The notes beneath the pieces were generated by a model. That model worked only from the letters and a program-made list of their open reading frames with translations. It ran no database searches and had not been told where the DNA came from. A program made the position numbers and the translations under genes. From Flavobacterium endophyticum (lineage in GTDB: Bacteria; Bacteroidota; Bacteroidia; Flavobacteriales; Flavobacteriaceae), in NCBI RefSeq assembly GCF_003634455.1, contig NZ_RBLC01000004.1, positions 124,001 to 188,000 on the forward strand: 64,000 nucleotides of DNA, written 5' to 3'. Positions 17,966-26,077 of this stretch are shown here, piece after piece; positions within the stretch are counted from its first letter, which is position 1; each line of letters opens with the position of its first letter.

Positions 17966-19561
17966 TTAATTTACTCCCTCCAACTCCTTAAATTTATCCT
18001 TAATCTCCCTCGGCATTCTCCAACCAAAAGAAACATGCATTTTATTATAAATAGCCTTCCAGTCAAGAGTCCCTCCTTTTTTCTGAATTGGTTTTAGATA
18101 AAGTAAAATCTCATACACATTATCATGTCCGTTATTAGTATCTTCAGCCTTTTGAAAAGCATCGATTGCCTTGTTAATATCTTTGGCTATTAAAAAATTA
18201 TACCCTTCATTCTTAAAATAATTGGCTTCAATTCGCTTGTCTGATAAGCCAAATGTAGAATTGACATCATTGCTTTTGATATTTATAAGCTTATTAGCTT
18301 GCGTAGTATCTGCAACTACTTCTTTTATCTTTTTATCAGAAGTGCGGTTTAATATCATCAGCAATTTGACATATCGTTCAAGATCACCATTATAAATATT
18401 CGCATTAAGCAAATTTTCTTTTCGGTCTCTGATAATCTCCATTTCCTTAATCACAGAATTGATTTTTTCTTCATAGATAGTCACCATCGCAGTATCAATC
18501 TTAGTATCTCCTTTTATATACTTTTGATACCTACCCTTTGCCCTTCGTAGTTTTTTAAGGCGTTTTTCTAAATCTTCTAAGGCCGCATAATAGGGCTTAA
18601 AGGATTGGGTAATAGAAGTACGGTATTCATCCATTACAGGAATCAGCTGCGGCTTGAATACGATAGTAGAATCGACGGAAGCCGGATATATTGCCTCTTT
18701 TCCGCTAAGAAGCTTTTTGTTTTCTTTAGAATCCTTTTTCTTTTCGTCGAATGTTCTGATAAAATCAATGATTTTTTGATAATCGGCATACGTATCTACA
18801 TTAAAACTCGTATTATTCGGAATATTCAGCTTAGACCCCAATCCAGTAATTCCGATAGTCTTGACGGTAATATTGACTTTAAGAGAATTGATTTCTGCAT
18901 TAGCCGCTAGACTGGCCAGACTGCTCTCTTTAATGTCCGTCTTATTGCTCCAGTTGCTGATGCGGATTTCGCTGCGGATTCCTACGCCATAGCGTATCTT
19001 AGGAAGTCCGGTGCAGAAATTATCCTTATATTGGATGTAATCAATAACGATATAAATCGATTCCGACTCGTAGCCGTTTTTTAAAATTCCAAACGCATTG
19101 ATTGCGGCCTCGTTAGACGATTTAAACATATAATGATTGAACTGGAATCCGCCGTCAAGATCACTGAGGCTTAATGGAAGCTTATATTCGCAGCGATCTA
19201 CGCCTAATAAATTAAGTTCCGGATTCGTTTCGTAGTTTGTATCGTCAGAATCATCAGAATTAGGAAACAATATCACGGTAGCCGCTCCGTTATCGATATC
19301 AAAGGCAGGCTTGTCTCTTGCCGTTGTCCTCTTGAGCGGAAGATTAGTAAGCTCTTTAGGAGGAAGATGCTTGATGATACTGTATTTGGGAAGAATCTTT
19401 TGCAAGATCTGGAACTGGATAATGGCCTGTGAATAAAATTCCTGATCTGATTTGATGGCATCAAGATCTAGAACATCCTTAAATTTCTTGCTTCCTTCTT
19501 TTTGGCCACACATCCAAAAAGGACAGCACACTACTGCTAAAAAAAACAATAACCGCTTCAT
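17966..19561 (-). CDS. Unrecognised exported protein
   Basis: I do not recognise this 531-residue protein. It has a signal peptide (MKRLLFFLAVVCCPFWMCGQ). An N-terminal half looks beta-rich ('VDRCEYKLPLSLSDLDGGFQFNHY', 'YIVIDYIQYKDNFCTGLPKIRYGVGIRSEI'). A central helical, charged region follows (about 320-420, likely coiled coil). The C-terminal helical hairpin 'NYFKNEGYNFLIAKDINKAIDAFQKAE' resembles a TPR unit (about 448-475). It lies upstream of the defence block in the same direction, with 101 bp between. Its base composition is closer to the rest of the chromosome than to the AT-rich block, so I do not count it as part of that system. Confidence 0.65.
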   Translation of the reverse strand: MKRLLFFLAVVCCPFWMCGQKEGSKKFKDVLDLDAIKSDQEFYSQAIIQFQILQKILPKYSIIKHLPPKELTNLPLKRTTARDKPAFDIDNGAATVILFPNSDDSDDTNYETNPELNLLGVDRCEYKLPLSLSDLDGGFQFNHYMFKSSNEAAINAFGILKNGYESESIYIVIDYIQYKDNFCTGLPKIRYGVGIRSEIRISNWSNKTDIKESSLASLAANAEINSLKVNITVKTIGITGLGSKLNIPNNTSFNVDTYADYQKIIDFIRTFDEKKKDSKENKKLLSGKEAIYPASVDSTIVFKPQLIPVMDEYRTSITQSFKPYYAALEDLEKRLKKLRRAKGRYQKYIKGDTKIDTAMVTIYEEKINSVIKEMEIIRDRKENLLNANIYNGDLERYVKLLMILNRTSDKKIKEVVADTTQANKLINIKSNDVNSTFGLSDKRIEANYFKNEGYNFLIAKDINKAIDAFQKAEDTNNGHDNVYEILLYLKPIQKKGGTLDWKAIYNKMHVSFGWRMPREIKDKFKELEGVN

Positions 19562-19743
19562 AACTTCTAGAGTTTTAGTTTATAAATAAATTAATCTCGA
19601 TACGTAGGGTAAGCTTTGTTTTCTTTTTGTAGCAATTGCAGTACATGCGTACTGCTTATTGCAATAGTACGCATAGCCAATAAATATCCCTTACGGTTTT
19701 CCTCATTCTCTTAAAAAAAGTTAAAATTTCAATAAGAGACATC

Positions 19744-19776
19744 AAAAAAAGCCCCGAAGTTTCCTCCGAGGCTTTT
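19744..19776 (-). terminator. Rho-independent terminator after the DUF6266 gene
   Basis: On the minus strand an 11-bp stem (AAGCCTCGGAG / CTTCGGGGCTT, with two G-U pairs) closes a GAAA tetraloop and runs into seven T. It lies about 25 bp after the DUF6266 stop codon at 19801. Confidence 0.8.
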
Positions 19777-19800
19777 CCCGCCGTACCCCTATACAACCGA

Positions 19801-20442
19801 CTACACCGCTTCAATCTCACCCAGATATACGCTGGTAGAATACAGCCTGTCGTCTTCCGAAACAAAAGACGCCCAGCAGTGCACCTGCGAACCGACAAAA
19901 GGCGCCGGCAGGGTTACAGAAGCCGACAGTGCCGAACGCAATCCCGCCTTTTCCATCGTCTCAAATTTGTCGGTTATCGGATCATAGACCGCCACCAGCA
20001 GTCGGTCGGTTGCTTTGGCCGTTCCCTGTCCCGAATTGTCTGTCCAAGAAAACTTCAAGATACCGCCCGCTTCTGCAGCAACCGCTGGCGTCTGCAATCC
20101 CAGTAGCACGCCGCGCGTAATCTGCACTCGGTTCAAAAGAATCTCAACGCTGTCGTCGATTTGCACCAGCGCCTCCTTCATATGATACGAAGTCGCCAAG
20201 TTGTTCTTCGACTTGTCGCCCATCGCTATTCCGTAATAACGTCCCATGACAGGCCTCAAATCGTGTAAAAAATTCGCAACCGTACGAAAACGCAGGCGCT
20301 GCATCTCCTGTTTGTCCGTCGCGATGCGGCCCGTCTTTTTCGGCAAGCTGCGCATCACGTCCTTGCCTCTCCAATTGGCACCTACTACCGTACCGACCTT
20401 GCCTGAAAAGGCACCTAAAATTCCCTTATTGTACGTACCCAT
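19801..20442 (-). CDS. DUF6266 family protein
   Basis: This 213-residue protein begins MGTYNKGILGAFSGKVGTV, followed by 'VGANWRGKDVMRSLPKK'. This opening is shared by DUF6266 proteins, which are common and often multicopy in Bacteroidota. The rest is predicted mainly beta, with 'LKFSWTDNSGQGTAKATDRLLVAVYD' resembling a fibronectin-like sheet. There is no signal peptide or catalytic motif. The family is sometimes found near mobile or phage-like material, but its role is unknown. It has its own terminator, and upstream lies a repeat-rich stretch with no second gene in the same direction for about 460 bp. Confidence 0.75.
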   Translation of the reverse strand: MGTYNKGILGAFSGKVGTVVGANWRGKDVMRSLPKKTGRIATDKQEMQRLRFRTVANFLHDLRPVMGRYYGIAMGDKSKNNLATSYHMKEALVQIDDSVEILLNRVQITRGVLLGLQTPAVAAEAGGILKFSWTDNSGQGTAKATDRLLVAVYDPITDKFETMEKAGLRSALSASVTLPAPFVGSQVHCWASFVSEDDRLYSTSVYLGEIEAV

Positions 20443-20906
20443 TTTTATCTATTTTTTAGGGTTACTAAAGCCCCCTCGTGGAGCTTATCTGAAACGAAAG
20501 TACAGCAGCCGATACGGCAAACAAAGGCCCTGACGGGTTTTGAACGGTATTGAAATGATTTGACGGGCAATGACCGAAATTGGCTGCTTTTGACCGATTT
20601 TGACCGGTTGTTCCAGAAAAAAGGCCGTTTTGTTCCAGTCATGTTTTGGTCATGTTTTGGTCACGTTCGGAAAAAGAGGTGTTTTTGCGAAGAAAGGTGG
20701 GAGAAAAGTGGAATGAGGAATTACGAATTTAGGATTTATGATTTATGATTTCGGAATTAGGATTTAGGATTTGGGAATGGGGAGAGCAGGATAAGCAATA
20801 ATCATAAACAATACGGTGTATTATATACAATTTTGTTTATCGCTTGAAGTGTTTGGGATGGTCAGCCGAAGGTTGTGAAGAGAAGCTGTCCTGTGAGACA
20901 AGAAGC
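20443..20906. other. Gene-free, repeat-rich stretch
   Basis: These 464 bp hold several short repeats and no credible gene. There are TTTTGACC(G) words and two copies of CATGTTTTGGT at about 20588-20661. A run of 'aggatttatgatttatgattt'-like simple sequence lies at about 20715-20775. Open frames here (for example on the minus strand, 20445-20642) are low-complexity translations of the repeats. The stretch includes the upstream region of the DUF6266 gene, but no clear promoter was found. Confidence 0.5.
20588..20661. repeat. Tandem TTTTGACCG and CATGTTTTGGT repeats
   Basis: TTTTGACCG occurs at 20588-20596 and again, within ATTTTGACCGG, at 20597-20607. The 11-mer CATGTTTTGGT is repeated head to tail at 20640-20650 and 20651-20661. 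Related TTTGACGG and AATGACCG words lie just upstream. The clustering of GACC/GGTC words before the DUF6266 gene could reflect a mobile-element end or protein-binding sites. Confidence 0.55.
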
Positions 20907-21128
20907 TTAGAAACCTTGGCCTTTATTTCGGCACCTGTTGCCCAACGTGCTTACGAAAAAGCTTTTCGGATAGACGAACTTGCCGCCGATCTTTGTAAAA
21001 GGAATTTCTTTGCTGATTCTCAGGCGGTACAGGGTGCTGTCGCTGATGTTGAACATTCTTTTGACATCCGAGCTGTCAAGCCAGTAGTCGCCGATGTCAG
21101 TTCTTTTGGGGATGTTGTTTTTTTCCAT
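20907..21128 (-). CDS. Small helix-turn-helix protein, excisionase-like
   Basis: This 73-residue protein carries 'YWLDSSDVKRMFNISDSTLYRLRISKEIPFTKIGGKFVYPKS', a MerR/excisionase-type (HTH_17) DNA-binding fold in which a two-helix HTH is followed by a beta-wing. I chose the ATG at 21128 (MEKNNIPKRTD) because the upstream in-frame extension to 21176 is not typical of the family. Such proteins regulate integration or excision in Bacteroidota conjugative elements and phages, or act as small regulators. No integrase or relaxase is next to it, so it may be a remnant of an element or a stand-alone regulator. Confidence 0.7.
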   Translation of the reverse strand: MEKNNIPKRTDIGDYWLDSSDVKRMFNISDSTLYRLRISKEIPFTKIGGKFVYPKSFFVSTLGNRCRNKGQGF

Positions 21129-21339
21129 TTTGCTGCATATATTTAATATTAAGTGGGGTAAAATTCGTTCAACCAAAACGCCACAACCAGCCCCTTTATT
21201 GCATCCCAGCCCTCAACCATAAATCCTAATTCATAAATCCTAAATCATTTTACACATTTCACAATTTTCCCTTCCCAAAAATACATTCCCTTAAAAATAA
21301 TTCTAAAAATTTCCTTTAATTTGTACAAACGCAAATAAA

Positions 21340-21945
21340 ATGGAATTCAACCCTGAAGAACTGGACCAAAAAGCCATCTACAAGCTCATCACCGGAGCCA
21401 TCATCCCGAGGCCGATCGGCTGGATCTCAACCATAAGCGAGGAAGGCATACCCAACCTTGCCCCTTTTTCTTTCTTTAACGTCATTGGCGACGATCCGCC
21501 TCATGTCATGTTCTCTACGGCACACGGCAACCAGCATAAAAAAGACACCCTGAACAACGCCTTGGCAACCGGGCAGTTTGTCGTAAACATGGTTACCGAA
21601 GAAATCGTAGAAGCCATGAATGCCACGGCACAGTCTGTACATTCCGACATAGACGAATTCGAGCTGGCCGGGCTTACGCCCCTGCCTTCGGTCAAGATCA
21701 AGCCGCCAAGAGTAAAAGAAAGCCCGATTACGTTTGAATGCGAGGTAGTGCACCACTATTCGCTGGAAAACCATAAATACGGAGGCGCTACGATGGTCGT
21801 CGGCCGAATCGTCATGTTCCATTTCGACGAAGCCGTGCTGCTCGAAGACCATAAGATCAACTTAGACGTCTACAGGCCGGTATCGAGGCTCGCAGGAGCC
21901 AATTACTCCAAATTAGGAGAACTGTTCGCGGTCAAGAGAGGATAA
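21340..21945 (+). CDS. Flavin reductase family protein (flavoredoxin-like)
   Basis: This 201-residue FMN-binding split-barrel protein has 'ITGAIIPRPIGWIST' and 'NLAPFSFFNVIGDDPPHVMFST' near the N-terminus and 'KDTLNNALATGQFVVNMV' in the middle, a typical flavin reductase-like domain. The end 'RPVSRLAGANYSKLGELFAVKR' matches the longer flavoredoxin branch. It probably binds FMN and transfers electrons or supplies reduced flavin. It is 90 bp upstream of the fused monooxygenase gene in the same direction, so it could serve the aromatic pathway, although a palindrome lies between them. The family is secure; the partner is inferred. Confidence 0.83.
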   Translation: MEFNPEELDQKAIYKLITGAIIPRPIGWISTISEEGIPNLAPFSFFNVIGDDPPHVMFSTAHGNQHKKDTLNNALATGQFVVNMVTEEIVEAMNATAQSVHSDIDEFELAGLTPLPSVKIKPPRVKESPITFECEVVHHYSLENHKYGGATMVVGRIVMFHFDEAVLLEDHKINLDVYRPVSRLAGANYSKLGELFAVKRG

Positions 21946-21969
21946 AATAAAACATCATCCAACCAAACC

Positions 21970-22015
21970 TACCCCGTACCCTGTCAGGGTTTAAAACCCT
22001 GACAGGGTACGGGTA
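21970..22015. repeat. REP-like palindrome, copy 1 (inverted core order)
   Basis: A long imperfect palindrome with core CCCTGTCAGGGTTT / AAACCCTGACAGGG, one bulged C and outer arms ACCC.GTA / TACGGGT. It shares the core with the two palindromes that flank the RAYT gene at 29224 and 29945, but in the opposite orientation. It sits 20 bp before the start of the fused monooxygenase gene, so it might also act on the transcript as a hairpin. Confidence 0.75.
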
Positions 22016-22035
22016 AAGATTAAAAAGATAAAAAA

Positions 22036-24333
22036 ATGAAAATAACCGTAATAGGTGGCGGTCCCGGAGGACTCTACTTCTCCATACTATCCAAGAAAGC
22101 CAATCCGGAATTCCAGATCGACGTCTACGAACGCAACAAGGCCGACGATGCCTTTGGCTTTGGCGTGGTCTTTTCGGACGAGACGCTGAGCGAGTTCCTT
22201 ACGCGCGACCCTAAGTCCTACGAGCTGATCCGCAGCCGCTTTGCTTATTGGGACGACCTTGATATTGTGCGCGACGGCGAAAAGGTACGCATTACCGGAA
22301 ACGGCTTCTGTGGCTGTTCCCGCAAGACCCTATTGCAGCTCCTGCAGCAGCGCTGCCAAGAAGAAGGCGTCGGACTGCATTTCGACCACAATGTCGACGA
22401 CCTGTCGCAATTTAAGGATTCTGACGTGATCGTGGCCAGCGACGGCATCAACAGCGCCATACGCGACCAATACCCAGACGATTTTGGCACTACTTCGGTG
22501 CTGCAGAAAAACAAGTTTGTCTGGATGGGCTCTACCCGTCCGCTCGATGCCTTTACCTATTTTTTCAGAAATACGCCTTACGGTCCTATCGTGGCCCATA
22601 CCTATCAGTACGAAGAAGGAAAAAGTACCTGGATATTCGAGACTTCGCCACAGACGTGGGAAAAGGCAGGTTTTGTGACCGAAGACGAAGAAGATACCAT
22701 CCAGAAACTGTCAGAACTTTTCAAAAAAGAACTCGACGGCCACGGGCTGATCTCCAACAAATCGCACTGGAGGAACTTTCCGGTTATTACCAATGCCGTA
22801 TGGCACAAAGACAATATCGTGCTGCTGGGTGATGCCAAAGCTACCGCACACTACTCTATCGGCTCGGGTACCAAGCTCGCGATGGAATGCGCCATTGCGT
22901 TAGCCGATGCCATTGCAGCCCATCCGAACGACATCCCGCAGGCTTTCCAAGCCTACGAAAAGAACCGACGCAAGCGCGTCGAGATGATACAGCATGCCGC
23001 CAAGGTTTCTTTGGAATGGTTTGAGGACATCGACAGGCACATCCAGCAAGACTTCTTGCCGTTTGCCTTTGGCGTCATGACCCGCTCCAAGAAAGTCACT
23101 TTTGAGAACCTTGCCATCAGGGATGACTCTTTTACCGATGCCGTGCTTAAGGAATTCAATACGGCCGTAGCGAGCGAGAACCTAAAAACCCCTCCGGCTT
23201 TTACGTCCTACCAGTTGCGCAAGATGCACTTGAACAACCGAATCGTCATGGCTCCGATGGAACAATATACTGCCAAAGACGGCCTCGTGTCTGACTGGCA
23301 TTTGGTACATTACGGCAGCCGTGCCATAGGCGGTGTCGGCCTTATTCTTACGGAAGCCGTAGCCGTTTCTGAAGAAGGAAAAGTTACTTTAGGTTGTCCA
23401 CTGATAACTACTCAACAACAGATAGATAGCTGGAAAAAAGTTACGGATTTCGTACACCAAAACAGCAAGGCCAAGATCGGCATCCAACTAGGGCATTCTG
23501 GAAGAAGAGGCGCTACAAAAATGCCATGGGAAGGCTATAACGAACCGTTAGAAAATCCATGGGAATTGCTGTCTGCTTCTGCCATTCCATACAGCAGCAA
23601 GATGCCTGTACCGAAAGCAATGGACCGACAGGATATGGATACTGTACTGGCACAATTTGCACAAGCCGCAAAAAATGCCGAGCAAGCCGGATTCGACATG
23701 ATCGAGCTGCAGGCCCATCATGGATTCCTGCTCGCCTCTTTCCTATCGCCGCTGACGAATACCCGTAACGACAAATATGGCGGAAGCACAGCCAACAGAC
23801 TGCGATTTCCGTTAGAAGTATTCCAGGCCATCAGAGAAAACTTTAATACCGACCGTCCGATATCCGTACGGATTTCTGCTTCCGACTGGGCCGAAGGCGG
23901 CATCACGTCAGAAGAAGTGCTGGAAATAGCCGAAGCCTTTAAAAAAGCCGGAGCCGACATCATCAACGTATCTTCAGGATATACCGTCAGCCATCAAAAA
24001 CCCGCCTATGGCAGGATGTACCAGACGCCTTTTTCAGATGCCGTACGAAATTCTGTTCACGTACCGACGATTACGGCGGGGTCCATACAAGACATCGATC
24101 AGATCAACACCATCATCCTGAACCGAAGAGCCGATTTGGTAGCCCTAGGAAGACCGTTATTGCTAGATCCAGGCTTTGTCAGAAATGCACAAGCTTACGA
24201 ACAATATCCCACAGAAGACATCCCGCAGCAGTACGAAGCAGGAGTCTCACACCTTTATCCGTATAAGTTGAGCGAAAGAAAAGCTGTAGAAGGAATGAAG
24301 AAAGCGTTGAAACCGGAAAGCCATAAAAAATAA
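22036..24333 (+). CDS. Bifunctional salicylyl-CoA 5-hydroxylase / old-yellow-enzyme oxidoreductase
   Basis: This 765-residue protein fuses two flavoenzymes. Residues 1 to about 385 form an FAD monooxygenase: 'VIGGGPGGLYF' (5-15), 'AFGFGVVFSDE' and 'LLGDAKATAHYSIGSGTKLAME' (about 263-284). From about 393 there is an FMN-type old-yellow-enzyme barrel: 'RIVMAPMEQYTAKDGLVSDWHLVHY', 'IGIQLGHSGRR', 'IELQAHHGFLLASFLSP' and 'LVALGRPLL'. This layout matches salicylyl-CoA 5-hydroxylase/oxidoreductase and 2-aminobenzoyl-CoA monooxygenase/reductase. With a CoA ligase, thioesterase and gentisate dioxygenase downstream, conversion of salicylyl-CoA to gentisyl-CoA is the best reading. Anthraniloyl-CoA is the main alternative substrate. 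Confidence 0.85.
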   Translation: MKITVIGGGPGGLYFSILSKKANPEFQIDVYERNKADDAFGFGVVFSDETLSEFLTRDPKSYELIRSRFAYWDDLDIVRDGEKVRITGNGFCGCSRKTLLQLLQQRCQEEGVGLHFDHNVDDLSQFKDSDVIVASDGINSAIRDQYPDDFGTTSVLQKNKFVWMGSTRPLDAFTYFFRNTPYGPIVAHTYQYEEGKSTWIFETSPQTWEKAGFVTEDEEDTIQKLSELFKKELDGHGLISNKSHWRNFPVITNAVWHKDNIVLLGDAKATAHYSIGSGTKLAMECAIALADAIAAHPNDIPQAFQAYEKNRRKRVEMIQHAAKVSLEWFEDIDRHIQQDFLPFAFGVMTRSKKVTFENLAIRDDSFTDAVLKEFNTAVASENLKTPPAFTSYQLRKMHLNNRIVMAPMEQYTAKDGLVSDWHLVHYGSRAIGGVGLILTEAVAVSEEGKVTLGCPLITTQQQIDSWKKVTDFVHQNSKAKIGIQLGHSGRRGATKMPWEGYNEPLENPWELLSASAIPYSSKMPVPKAMDRQDMDTVLAQFAQAAKNAEQAGFDMIELQAHHGFLLASFLSPLTNTRNDKYGGSTANRLRFPLEVFQAIRENFNTDRPISVRISASDWAEGGITSEEVLEIAEAFKKAGADIINVSSGYTVSHQKPAYGRMYQTPFSDAVRNSVHVPTITAGSIQDIDQINTIILNRRADLVALGRPLLLDPGFVRNAQAYEQYPTEDIPQQYEAGVSHLYPYKLSERKAVEGMKKALKPESHKK

Positions 24334-24410
24334 TTTAGGAATTAAGAATTTCGATTTTAGAGTTCAGAACCGTCATAAATCGTAATTCATACATCATAAA
24401 TCATATTAAA

Positions 24411-26024
24411 ATGTACCAAGATAATTTCGCCCACAAGCACCTCCCTTCTCAAAAGCTGCAGCCAGAGTACATCTACAGCGATCCTGATTTTCAGCTTCCT
24501 GAAAACCTGAACTGCGTAGAAAGGCTATTGGACAACCATATCAAGGAAGGACGCGGCCACCATATCGCCATCCGTACTTTCGAGAAGACATGGACTTATC
24601 AAGACCTGTACGAAAAAGCCAATCAGATAGCACACGTCTTGGTTGATGATTTGGGATTGGTTTCTGGCAACCGCGTACTGATACGTTCTGCCAACAACCC
24701 GATGTTTGTGGCCATCTGGTTTGCGATACTTAAAGCCGGAGGCATCGTGGTCGCTACCATGCCGCTGTTGCGGGAAAAAGAACTGGAAGTGATGATCGAC
24801 AGTGCCGAAATATCACACGCCTTCTGCGACTATCGTCTGGAAGAAGCGTTGGCAGCCGTAAAATCTCCTTTCTTAAAGCAGTCCATTACATTCGACGGCA
24901 CCGAAAATGGCACGTCGAAGCTGGAAACCCTGATGCACAACAAGCCGAAGGAATTCCAGAATTTCCCAACCAAAGCCGATTCGGTCGCGCTTATAGGATT
25001 TACTTCCGGAACTACCGGAAACCCAAAAATGACATCCCATTACCATAAAGACATATTGCTGATCTGCGAGGCCTTTCCTAAATACGCGCTACAGCCCGTG
25101 CCGGAAGACATTTTTACGGGCAGTCCGCCATTAGGATTCACGTTCGGATTAGGAGGCCTTGTGCTGTTTCCGTTTTATTTCGGAGCATCTACTTTCCTTA
25201 TCGAAAAGCCGTCGCCAGAACTGCTATTGCAGGCGATACAAGACCATAAAGTTTCTATCGTATTCACGGCACCTACAGCCTGGAGAATATTGGCAACCAA
25301 GGCAGCCGACTACGATATTTCATCATTACGCAAATGCGTATCCGCTGGAGAAACGTTGCCTGAAAAAGTCTGGGAAGACTGGTATGAAGCGACAGGATTG
25401 AAAATCATCGACGGCATCGGCGCTACGGAAATGCTGCATATCTTTATCTCTTCTAACGAAGACAACATGAAAAAAGGCGCTACCGGACTTCCGATACGCG
25501 GTTATGAGGCCCGTATTGTAGACCGAAAAGGCAACGAACTCGGTACTAACGAACCGGGAAGGCTGGCCGTAAGAGGAATTACCGGCTGCAAATACCTGAA
25601 CCGCACCGACAAGCAGAAAGAATACGTACAAGACGGCTGGAACCTGACTGGAGATATCTTCCGCAAAGACGAAGACGGCTACTACTGGTTCGTAGCACGA
25701 GGCGACGACATGATTATTTCTTCGGGCTACAATATTGCAGCCATCGAGGTGGAAAGCGTATTGCTCAAGCACGACGACATTTCTGAATGCGCGGTGGTAG
25801 GACTGCCCGATGAAAACCGCGGCATGCTCGTATGTGCCTATATTGTCTTGTCCGATAAATCGAAGGCCTGCGACGAATTTGCCAAGACATTGCAGGACTG
25901 GTTTAAGGAGAATGCAGCACCTTATAAATATCCTAGAGAAGTGCGTTTTTTAGACAACCTTCCGAAGACCGAAACAGGAAAAATACAGCGATACAAATTG
26001 AAGGCAATTAGCAAGGGAAATTGA
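24411..26024 (+). CDS. Aromatic acid-CoA ligase (salicylate/2-aminobenzoate-CoA ligase-like)
   Basis: This 537-residue adenylate-forming enzyme activates a carboxylate to its CoA thioester. The AMP-binding loop 'GFTSGTTGNPK' is near 197-207, 'GATEML' near 338, 'WNLTGDIFRKDEDGYYWFVARGDD' near 405-430 and 'YNIAAIEVE' near 440. The catalytic lysine is in 'KTETGKIQRYKL' close to the C-terminus. The N-terminus ('FAHKHLPSQ...LNCVERLLD') resembles 2-aminobenzoate- and benzoate-type ligases. Next to the fused hydroxylase it most likely makes salicylyl-CoA and commits the substrate to the gentisate route. The 77-bp spacer upstream is made of simple 'ataaatcgtaattcat'-like sequence. The exact aromatic acid is not provable from sequence. 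Confidence 0.83.
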   Translation: MYQDNFAHKHLPSQKLQPEYIYSDPDFQLPENLNCVERLLDNHIKEGRGHHIAIRTFEKTWTYQDLYEKANQIAHVLVDDLGLVSGNRVLIRSANNPMFVAIWFAILKAGGIVVATMPLLREKELEVMIDSAEISHAFCDYRLEEALAAVKSPFLKQSITFDGTENGTSKLETLMHNKPKEFQNFPTKADSVALIGFTSGTTGNPKMTSHYHKDILLICEAFPKYALQPVPEDIFTGSPPLGFTFGLGGLVLFPFYFGASTFLIEKPSPELLLQAIQDHKVSIVFTAPTAWRILATKAADYDISSLRKCVSAGETLPEKVWEDWYEATGLKIIDGIGATEMLHIFISSNEDNMKKGATGLPIRGYEARIVDRKGNELGTNEPGRLAVRGITGCKYLNRTDKQKEYVQDGWNLTGDIFRKDEDGYYWFVARGDDMIISSGYNIAAIEVESVLLKHDDISECAVVGLPDENRGMLVCAYIVLSDKSKACDEFAKTLQDWFKENAAPYKYPREVRFLDNLPKTETGKIQRYKLKAISKGN

Positions 26025-26077
26025 TTAAAAATTACTAATATTATGGCTGGTAATTTATAATAAAACAGAGAGAGTAT

